Positions 6,221 through 12,380 of a stretch of 12,380 nucleotides of DNA are shown here, piece after piece. The position numbers and the translations under genes were made by a program. The notes below the pieces were generated by a model. That model ran no database searches. It worked only from the letters and a program-made list of their open reading frames with translations, and had not been told where the DNA came from. Positions within the stretch are counted from its first letter, which is position 1. Each line of letters begins with the position of its first letter. Origin of the DNA: an uncultured Paraprevotella sp. (lineage in GTDB: Bacteria; Bacteroidota; Bacteroidia; Bacteroidales; Bacteroidaceae); NCBI GenBank assembly GCA_900770805.1, contig CAAGLP010000116.1:1-12380 (forward strand). Direction: 5' to 3'.

Positions 6221-9200
6221 ATGATGAGAAAAATCACCCTCTTCCTGCTCCTCTATCTCCTAACATTCTACGTCACACCCACACTGGCACAAGAGGCCAA
6301 GACCCCAGCAGACTATGTCAACCCCATGATAGGCACAGACGGCATGGGACACACCTTTCCCGGAGCCTGCGTACCATTCGGCATCGTACAGCTCAGTCCC
6401 GACACCGATACCATTCCCCATAATGTCAATGGCAAGTACCAGCCCCAGACCTACAAATACTGTGCCGGCTATCAATACCATGACAGCACCATTGTCGGCT
6501 TCAGCCACACACACTTCAGCGGCACTGGACATTCCGATCTTGGAGACATACTAATAATGCCCACCAATGGAGAGTTGAAGCTCAACCCCGGCACCTCCCT
6601 CCACCCCGAGGGCGGATACCGCTCGCGTTTCAGCCACGACACTGAGCACTCCCGTCCCGGATACTACGAAGTTCTTCTACAGGACTATGGCATCAAGGCG
6701 CAACTCACCGCCACCCAACGCGTTGGTTTGCATCGCTATACTTTTCCCAAGGACAGCACTTCGCGAATTATCCTTGATCTTAACCATGGTATCTACAACT
6801 ACGATGGTAAGACCCTCTGGGCCTCGCTCCGAGTAGAAAACGATACCCTACTCACCGGTTATCGCATCACCAACGGCTGGGCCCGCACCAACTACACCTA
6901 CTTTGCTATTTCATTCTCACGTCCCATCACCTCCTACGGCTACACCGACCAACAGCGCATCCCCTACAACGGATGGTGGCGCAAGTTCCCTGTCAACCGC
7001 AACTTCCCCGAGATGGCCGGCCGTAAACTCGTCTCTTACTTCCAGTTCGATACCGAGCATGAACAGGAACTAGTTGTCAAGGTCGCCCTTTCTGCCACCA
7101 GCACCCAAGGCGCCATCAACAACCTCATGACCGAAGCGGCACATAAGGATTTTGACACCGCAGTCAGCGAAGCCACCGATAGTTGGAACCATCAGCTCTC
7201 CAGCATCCAAATCCAGGGCAATGACGACCAAAAGGCCATGTTTTATACCTCCTATTACCATACCCTCATCAACCCCTCCGTATACATGGATACCGATGGT
7301 AAGTATCGCGGGTTGGACCACAACACACACCAAGCCGACGGTTTCACCAACTACACCATCTTCTCACTTTGGGACACCTACAGAGCTCTACACCCCTTCC
7401 TCATGCTGATGAAACCTATTCAGGCACGCGATATGGCCACATCCATGATCCGTCACCAGCAGCAGAGCGTTCACGGTCTGCTCCCCATCTGGAGCCACAT
7501 GGCCAATGACAACTGGTGCATGAGTGGCTACCACGCTACCTCCGTTTTGGCAGATGCTATCACCAAAAACTCTGGCATAGACACACACCAAGCCCTCCAG
7601 GCCATGATTACTACCTCCAACGTAGAATATCTCGAAGGTCTTGGTGAGTACAAGCGTCTAGGCTATGTACCCATCGAATCCAGCGGTACCTCAGCATCAA
7701 CCACCCTGGAATATTGCTATGACGACTGGGCCATCTACCAGACCGCGAAGCAACTCGGCGACCATAAAACAGCCAAGATCTATCGTCAACGCGCACTCAA
7801 CTACCACAACCTCTACGATCTCAAACATGGTTTTGCACGTCCTCGCTACCGCAACGGCCACTTCAAAAACTCCTTTGACCCCTTACAAACCCACGGCGAG
7901 GGGTTCATCGAAGGTAACTCGTGGAACTTTTCCTTCCACGTTCCCCACGATATAATTGGACTCATGCACCTAATGGGAGGAGAAGCAGAGTTCCTTGACA
8001 AGCTTGACCAACTCTTTGCTATGGATCTTCCACCGCAGTACTACTCTGCTAACGAAGACATCACATCCGACTGCCTCATCGGTGGCTATGTCCACGGCAA
8101 CGAACCCAGTCACCACATCCCTTACCTCTACGCATGGACCTCCCAACCATGGAAGACACAATACTGGGTGCGCGAGGTCATGAATCGCATGTACCGGAAC
8201 CACATCAGAGGCCTCGGAGGCAACGACGACTGCGGCCAGATGTCTGCCTGGTACCTATTCAGTGCAATGGGTTTCTATCCTGTCTGTCCAGGTACGGATC
8301 AATACATCCTGGGAGCTCCATACCTTCCATACCTCCGTCTGCAACTACCCGGTGGCAAAACCTTTGAAATTAAGGCTCCTGGCGTCAGCGACAAGAAACG
8401 CTATGTCCGTTCCATCCGCCTAAACGGCCAACCCTACACCAAGACCTACATCACCCACACCGACATCATTCGTGGCGGCACCCTTGAGTTTGAAATGAGT
8501 AGCACCCCAAACCGCAAGCGCAAACCCACACATACCGACAAGCCATACTCGCTCACCCAACCTACCGACACTCTCAATCCCTGGCACGCTTATCACCTCG
8601 GCAACATCCTCTTCAAAGATCAGGCAGCGGGCACCACCGGTTCCCGTATCTATCACAGTATCATTCCCGACCCCAAGGACTACATATCCCAACAAGCCCG
8701 CACTGTGCTCCAGACTCTCTACTTCACCCCTAAGGACAGTATTCCTCCCGTTCACACCCTCCGCTACAACCTTAGAGAAACAGACGGTATCTCGGCCAAA
8801 AGTGGTTCGCAGGGTAACATCAGTATCTTCTACAGCACCCGACACATCACCAAATCCTTTCACGATGCCGACACCGCCAAGGTTCAATTTGAGACACGCG
8901 GTGTCCTGCTCCACGAACTAACCCACGCCTACCAGCTCGAGCCACAAGGCATAGGTACCTATGGCACCAACAAAGTCTTCTGGGCATTTATCGAAGGCAT
9001 GGCCGATGCAGTCCGTGTAGCTAACGGCGGTTTCCGTGGCGAAGCAGATCGCCCCAAGGGCGGTAACTACATGGACGGCTATCGCCGCACAGGATACTTC
9101 TTCGTCTGGCTCCGCGACACCAAAGACCCCGACTTCCTACGCAAGCTCAACCAGAGTACCCTCCATATCATCCCCTGGTCCTTTGATGGTGCCATCAAGC

Positions 9201-9277
9201 ACATTCTTGGCCCCCAATACAATATCGACCAACTCTGGTACGAATACCTCCTTGCAAAAGGCGACATCAAGGAATAA
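6221..9277 (+). CDS. Secreted GH92 alpha-mannosidase fused to a C-terminal basic-secretory-protein metallopeptidase
   Basis: A 1018-residue exported enzyme. Residues 1-23 are a signal peptide (cleavage likely TLA|Q). Residues about 28-260 form the GH92 N-terminal beta domain (DYVNPMIGTD 31-40, HTFPGACVPFG 44-54, GTGHSDLGD 101-109). The (alpha/alpha)6 catalytic part runs from about 265 to 760, with SLWDTYRALHP 382-392, EGNSWNF 564-570 (probable catalytic acid Glu564), GNEPSHHIPYLY 626-637 and GNDDCGQMSAW 667-677 (acidic base and Ca2+ region). GH92 enzymes are Ca2+-dependent inverting exo-alpha-mannosidases. After a Lys/Arg/Pro/Thr-rich linker (762-785), residues about 788-1010 match plant-type basic secretory proteins: HELTH 898-902 and EGMADAVR 925-932, the HExxH...ExxxD pattern of gluzincin zinc peptidases. 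Likely role: removing mannose from glycoproteins while cutting the polypeptide, in periplasm or at the surface. There is no SusC/SusD pair in the window. ATG codons at 6221 and 6224 are both usable. Mannosidic linkage specificity cannot be read here. Confidence 0.92.
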   Translation: MMRKITLFLLLYLLTFYVTPTLAQEAKTPADYVNPMIGTDGMGHTFPGACVPFGIVQLSPDTDTIPHNVNGKYQPQTYKYCAGYQYHDSTIVGFSHTHFSGTGHSDLGDILIMPTNGELKLNPGTSLHPEGGYRSRFSHDTEHSRPGYYEVLLQDYGIKAQLTATQRVGLHRYTFPKDSTSRIILDLNHGIYNYDGKTLWASLRVENDTLLTGYRITNGWARTNYTYFAISFSRPITSYGYTDQQRIPYNGWWRKFPVNRNFPEMAGRKLVSYFQFDTEHEQELVVKVALSATSTQGAINNLMTEAAHKDFDTAVSEATDSWNHQLSSIQIQGNDDQKAMFYTSYYHTLINPSVYMDTDGKYRGLDHNTHQADGFTNYTIFSLWDTYRALHPFLMLMKPIQARDMATSMIRHQQQSVHGLLPIWSHMANDNWCMSGYHATSVLADAITKNSGIDTHQALQAMITTSNVEYLEGLGEYKRLGYVPIESSGTSASTTLEYCYDDWAIYQTAKQLGDHKTAKIYRQRALNYHNLYDLKHGFARPRYRNGHFKNSFDPLQTHGEGFIEGNSWNFSFHVPHDIIGLMHLMGGEAEFLDKLDQLFAMDLPPQYYSANEDITSDCLIGGYVHGNEPSHHIPYLYAWTSQPWKTQYWVREVMNRMYRNHIRGLGGNDDCGQMSAWYLFSAMGFYPVCPGTDQYILGAPYLPYLRLQLPGGKTFEIKAPGVSDKKRYVRSIRLNGQPYTKTYITHTDIIRGGTLEFEMSSTPNRKRKPTHTDKPYSLTQPTDTLNPWHAYHLGNILFKDQAAGTTGSRIYHSIIPDPKDYISQQARTVLQTLYFTPKDSIPPVHTLRYNLRETDGISAKSGSQGNISIFYSTRHITKSFHDADTAKVQFETRGVLLHELTHAYQLEPQGIGTYGTNKVFWAFIEGMADAVRVANGGFRGEADRPKGGNYMDGYRRTGYFFVWLRDTKDPDFLRKLNQSTLHIIPWSFDGAIKHILGPQYNIDQLWYEYLLAKGDIKE

Positions 9278-9365
9278 TCCAGCCATACCCCTCACAAATA
9301 ATTACATCATTTCCGCTACATGACATTTCATGGAGTGGAAACTGGAAAGGAAAACGGAGATACGT
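9278..9365. other. Short gap between convergent genes, no clear terminator
   Basis: The 88 bases between the GH92-peptidase stop and the helix-hairpin-helix gene stop contain only weak pairing: CATG-N6-CATG near 9319-9332, and a TTTCC/GGAAA pair across it. There is no stem comparable to the one at 5170-5205. Termination here, if it happens, leaves no obvious signature. Confidence 0.4.
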
Positions 9366-10325
9366 TCAAAACTCCAGATAAGGCAACAAACGCCTGATGT
9401 CTTCATCGGTAAAATGGGGCATTTTGCGAAGAGCATCAATGTTTTCCACTCGTCCGTAGATACGCTTATGATTCTCAATATCCGAGGCTCTATAATAGCC
9501 CATATAAGGATGCTTCATGAGCTTGCGGGTGGAGAGTTTGTTGACATTTAAGCGTTGCAGTCCAACCGTATCAGAAATAACAAGCCATGCTATAGCATCG
9601 GCGGGGAAATTTTCTATCTGAAGAAGTTGTTCTGTAGCGACATAACCTCCAAGCTGTCTTCTATATTTTATAATCTGACGAGCGAAATAGGGACCTATGC
9701 CAGGCACACGGCACAACTGGGCACTATCGGCGGTATTTATATCCATCATCTCATCTCCCGACAATTTTACAGGATAAGTTTGTTTACTCCTATTGATTTG
9801 TAGAAGAGTATCGGATAATTGGACGATAGAATCTTGACTGTCATCCCTGGCAACCTTTTCTGCATAAGACTGAGAATAGGCAGAATGCTTCTGTTGTGGC
9901 AGGTCTAGCAACTGATATTTCTTGGCTATACGGATTAATGGAGACAAATGTTCCCATTGCTCGTTGGTGAGACGGTAGACCCTACGAAAATCGTCCTTGG
10001 TGCTGAAACGACCTCCTTTGGCACGATAACGATAAATGCTACGTACCTGAAAGGGAGCCAGTCCAAGGCGGAGCAACTGGGTGCTATCCGCCTCGTTAGG
10101 ATCAAATGTGAAGGATTCGGGCAAGGAGGTGTCTACAGCATAATAGCGAGACGAAGCAGACACAGGACTGGCATTATAAGCCACATTCTGAGTCTGGGCT
10201 ATGCTATTTTCTTTGCCTGTTCTATAGCGGGACAGGAATATTGCCCCCATCAACACCAGACAAGCATTCAGCACTATGAGCAAAAACCATAGTTGCGAGC
10301 GTGTAAACCATCCGCGTCTCTTCAT
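9366..10325 (-). CDS. Membrane-anchored protein with three ComEA-like helix-hairpin-helix repeats
   Basis: A 319-residue protein with one N-terminal transmembrane helix (about 10-31) after a basic MKRRGWFTR start, so the remainder should face the periplasm. It has three helix-hairpin-helix units: 72-124 (FDPNEADSTQL..., YRAKGGRF), 184-243 (DINTADSAQL, VPGIGPYFARQIIKYR, the best match to the ComEA pattern) and 249-319 (degenerate; PYMGYYRA replaces the Gly-Ile-Gly hairpin). Such motifs bind the DNA backbone without sequence preference, and in ComEA they capture incoming DNA. Proteins of this three-unit kind are common in Bacteroidales, but I know of no proven function. The frame opens at a TTG at 10337; I chose the ATG at 10323-10325 because it starts one base after the stop of the transporter upstream (TAGTATG), which suggests translational coupling. 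It converges on the GH92 gene, with 88 bases between them and no clear terminator. Confidence 0.85.
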   Translation of the reverse strand: MKRRGWFTRSQLWFLLIVLNACLVLMGAIFLSRYRTGKENSIAQTQNVAYNASPVSASSRYYAVDTSLPESFTFDPNEADSTQLLRLGLAPFQVRSIYRYRAKGGRFSTKDDFRRVYRLTNEQWEHLSPLIRIAKKYQLLDLPQQKHSAYSQSYAEKVARDDSQDSIVQLSDTLLQINRSKQTYPVKLSGDEMMDINTADSAQLCRVPGIGPYFARQIIKYRRQLGGYVATEQLLQIENFPADAIAWLVISDTVGLQRLNVNKLSTRKLMKHPYMGYYRASDIENHKRIYGRVENIDALRKMPHFTDEDIRRLLPYLEF

Positions 10326-10326
10326 A

Positions 10327-11694
10327 CTACATTCCAAACATCTCCATTAGTCCCTTGATGAACATCGTAAGAATGGCTATAGGAGCTACCCAACGAAGGA
10401 GGAACATGAGAACAGGGAAGACGCGCTGAGACACTTGGCCATCGTTGGTAATCTCCTTGCGGACAAGTTCCCTGTTAAGATACCATCCAACAAAAAGAGC
10501 CAGCAGAACACCGCCAAGGGGCAGTATGATGGTAGAAGACACCACATCGAAGAGGTCAAAGATGGTGAGACCGAAGATGGTCCAATGACTGAGCACACCA
10601 AAACTGAGGCAACACAACACGCCCATGGACATGGCACTGACGGAAACGATAATGGAGGCCTTTTTGCGGGTGATATGCCAGTTCTCGTGAACATAGGCAG
10701 TAACAGCCTCGTGCAGGGAGATGGCACTTGTCAAAGCAGCCAGGAACAGAAGGATGTAGAACAAGCCACTGAAGATGTATGCCAAGAAGGGCACATTACC
10801 GAAGGCCATATTGAATACATAGGGCAAGGTCTGGAAAACAAGGCCAGGACCAGCATTTACTTCCACTCCAGGCACAGAGAATACGGCAGGGAATATGATA
10901 AAACCACTCAAGACTGCCACAAAGGTATCTATGGAGCTGACACTGAGAGCCGAAGAAACCAGACGAGTGTTGCGGCCGAAATAACTGGCATAGGTGCACA
11001 GGCATCCCATAGCCACTGAGAGGGAGTAGAAAGCCTGTCCCATGGCAGCAAGCACCACAGAGATGGTTAGTTTGGAGAAGTCTGGCTTGAGCAGGAAGGT
11101 GAGTCCCTCATTGATTCCAGGCATGCTGAATGTGCACACCACCAAAATGCCGATGATGAGCAGAAGCATGGGCATGAGTACCTTGGAGCACTTCTCAATA
11201 CCATTCTGCACGCCACGGATGATGATGAGGTGTGTCATGAGCATGAACAGCACCGCCGCCAAGAGGCTAAGCCAAGGATTGGCAACGAAGTCTCCAAAGA
11301 AAGCTCCGTAGTTGCAATCTGGATCGGATAAAGCACCGCTAAAACTACTATAGGCATAATACAGAGTCCAACCGCTTACCACTATGTAGTAACTAAGGAT
11401 GATAAATGCCACGCCTATACCCATGACACCGATTATACGCCACCACTTACCTGGGGCCAGCTGTCGGAAGGCCTCTATCATATTGCTCTGCGTGTGGCGT
11501 CCGATGACAAACTCACCCACCATGATGGGGATACCCACGAAGAGTATGCTGACTATATATATAAGAATAAAGGCAGCACCACCATTGTCGCCAACCAGCA
11601 TGGGGAAACGCCAGATGTTGCCAAGACCCACGGCACTACCTGCCGCAGCAAAGATAGCTCCCATTCGGCTACCGAAATTCGCATGTTTTTCCAT
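10327..11694 (-). CDS. Na+-dependent amino-acid transporter, NSS (SLC6/LeuT-like) family, complete copy
   Basis: A 455-residue inner-membrane symporter that would move an amino acid or similar amine inward with Na+. Its size is like the 11-helix bacterial members. About 11 membrane segments are visible, including 11-31, 39-62, 83-113, 163-180, 201-229, 298-326, 366-397 and 415-440. The signature GSAVGLGNIWRFP (19-31) is the unwound TM1 with Na+ and substrate contacts (A21, V22, N26). GQAFYSLSVAMG (209-220) is TM6, with Ser214 where LeuT has the Na1 ligand Thr254. LTSAISLHEA (311-320) is TM8, with Thr312 and Ser313 at the Na2 site. The substrate cannot be told from sequence. The ATG at 11692-11694 directly follows the TAA of a paralogous transporter gene upstream (TAAATG). 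Confidence 0.93.
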   Translation of the reverse strand: MEKHANFGSRMGAIFAAAGSAVGLGNIWRFPMLVGDNGGAAFILIYIVSILFVGIPIMVGEFVIGRHTQSNMIEAFRQLAPGKWWRIIGVMGIGVAFIILSYYIVVSGWTLYYAYSSFSGALSDPDCNYGAFFGDFVANPWLSLLAAVLFMLMTHLIIIRGVQNGIEKCSKVLMPMLLLIIGILVVCTFSMPGINEGLTFLLKPDFSKLTISVVLAAMGQAFYSLSVAMGCLCTYASYFGRNTRLVSSALSVSSIDTFVAVLSGFIIFPAVFSVPGVEVNAGPGLVFQTLPYVFNMAFGNVPFLAYIFSGLFYILLFLAALTSAISLHEAVTAYVHENWHITRKKASIIVSVSAMSMGVLCCLSFGVLSHWTIFGLTIFDLFDVVSSTIILPLGGVLLALFVGWYLNRELVRKEITNDGQVSQRVFPVLMFLLRWVAPIAILTMFIKGLMEMFGM

Positions 11695-12380
11695 TTATCC
11701 GCTAATCAAACCATAAACAAATATTATACCTATACCTATGGGGGCCACCCAACTGAAGAGTATCATGAGCAGTGGGGTGAACCTGGAATTAAGTTCGGAG
11801 GCAACGAGTTTCTTGTTCATATCCCATCCCACAAAGGTACAGATGAGCAAACCGCCCAAGGGCATGAGGAACTTGGCAGTAATGAAGTCGAAGAGATCAA
11901 AGAATGTCATGCCCATAACCGTAACCTCCTTCCACAAACCAAAGGACAGACTACAGATGATGCCGAAGGTGAGGCAGATTGCCGTTACCACCATGGCTGC
12001 CTTGGGGCGTGTGAGTTTGAAAGTCTCGTGTATGTATGCCGTGCCAATCTCATGCATGGAGATGGTGCTAGTAAGAGCTGCCAAGACCAGAAGAACGTAG
12101 AACAAAGCAGAGAATATATACTCCAGAACAGGCATATTGCCAAAAGCCTCGTTGAAGACATATGGCAAGGTGATGAACACCAGACCGGGACCCGAGTCGG
12201 CATCTACACCCACGCTAAAGAGTGCTGGGAATATAATGAAACCAGCAGAAACTGCCACCATAGTATCTATAGTACAAACGCCTAAGGCCGTTTTGACGAG
12301 TTTGGTCTCCTTGTTGAAATAACTGGCATAAGTGGCCAGTGTGCCAATACCCACACTGAGGGTAAAGAAGGCCTGTCCCA
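11695..12380 (-). CDS. Na+-dependent amino-acid transporter, NSS family, second copy, 5' end beyond the window
   Basis: The C-terminal half of a second LeuT-like symporter; the reading frame is still open at base 12380, so the N-terminus and TM1-TM5 lie to the right. The visible part starts at GQAFFTLSVGIG, which is TM6 and aligns with GQAFYSLSVAMG of the neighbour. It continues in register: TYASYF, SGPGLVF.TLPYVF, LAALTSTISMHE (TM8, Na2 site), FFDLFD and WVAPIGIG. Roughly half of the positions agree with the downstream copy, so this is an old tandem duplication rather than a recent one. Here the Na1 position is Thr as in LeuT, whereas the neighbour has Ser. It ends GLISG then TAA, and the next gene's ATG follows with no gap. 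A GTG at 12352-12354 is an internal Val codon, not the start. Confidence 0.9.
   Translation of the reverse strand, partial: GQAFFTLSVGIGTLATYASYFNKETKLVKTALGVCTIDTMVAVSAGFIIFPALFSVGVDADSGPGLVFITLPYVFNEAFGNMPVLEYIFSALFYVLLVLAALTSTISMHEIGTAYIHETFKLTRPKAAMVVTAICLTFGIICSLSFGLWKEVTVMGMTFFDLFDFITAKFLMPLGGLLICTFVGWDMNKKLVASELNSRFTPLLMILFSWVAPIGIGIIFVYGLISG

Noticed and set aside
6532..6540. A second adapter-like string TTCCGATCT inside the GH92 gene.
   Set aside because: It encodes the conserved GHSDLGD motif in frame, so this nine-base match is coincidence rather than an adapter chimera.
8420..8914. A 164-codon minus-strand frame inside the GH92-peptidase gene.
   Set aside because: It lies opposite the linker and the start of the peptidase domain; its Gly/Val-rich translation is what antisense of Pro/Thr/His-rich coding DNA gives.
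10326..10337. Start of the helix-hairpin-helix protein at a TTG within the transporter's last codons.
   Set aside because: The ATG four codons later gives the normal basic start before the membrane helix and sits one base past the transporter stop.
11494..12285. A 263-codon plus-strand frame, with a 194-codon one at 10435-11019.
   Set aside because: Both are antisense to clearly homologous transporter genes, one crosses the TAAATG junction, and neither has hydrophobic or domain structure of its own.
1..12380. A new defence, mobile or CRISPR-type system.
   Set aside because: No direct-repeat array, transposase, integrase, toxin-antitoxin pair, nuclease-helicase cluster or tRNA-edge signature was found; gene content is chromosomal housekeeping, secreted enzymes and transport.

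Overview
The window looks like ordinary chromosome from a Bacteroidales bacterium, most likely Prevotella or a close relative. The evidence is three promoter candidates of the Bacteroidetes type (TTTG, about 19 bases, TAnnTTTG), AT-rich leaders without Shine-Dalgarno sequences, an lpxK-purine nucleoside phosphorylase-thiL operon, a secreted GH92 mannosidase, a PepSY-like periplasmic protein and a membrane-anchored helix-hairpin-helix protein of the Bacteroidales kind. I see no mobile element, CRISPR array, rRNA, tRNA or defence system.

Layout. Bases 1-30 are not biological: they match the 3' end of the Illumina TruSeq read 2 adapter, so the left edge is an assembly artefact. Bases 102-1973 (minus) encode a secreted protein that joins two unrelated phosphoesterase folds, an endonuclease/exonuclease/phosphatase domain and a calcineurin-like metallophosphoesterase, through a beta-rich linker. 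It is transcribed divergently from a plus-strand operon at 2149-5144: lpxK (lipid A 4'-kinase), a purine nucleoside phosphorylase that overlaps lpxK by 38 bases, and thiL, which has no possible ATG start. A perfect 15-bp hairpin at 5170-5205 closes the operon and faces a convergent small PepSY-like secreted protein (5286-5732, minus).

After a roughly 490-base AT-rich intergenic region comes the largest gene, 6221-9277 (plus). It is a 1018-residue secreted protein carrying a complete GH92 alpha-mannosidase followed by a basic-secretory-protein type metallopeptidase domain with HELTH and EGMAD motifs. The fusion suggests one enzyme that trims mannose and also cuts the protein underneath, and it is the most interesting item here. 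Converging on it is a minus-strand operon that enters from the right edge: two tandem Na+-coupled amino-acid transporters of the NSS family (the first cut by the window end) joined stop-to-start as TAAATG, then a membrane-anchored protein with three ComEA-like helix-hairpin-helix repeats, joined as TAGTATG.

How the genes work together. The lpxK operon is housekeeping (outer-membrane lipid A, purine salvage, thiamine diphosphate synthesis). The secreted phosphoesterase, the PepSY protein and the mannosidase-peptidase act outside the cytoplasm, probably in nutrient acquisition or envelope processes. The transporters would bring in amino acids. A link between peptide release by the GH92-peptidase and amino-acid uptake by the neighbouring operon is only a speculation from proximity.
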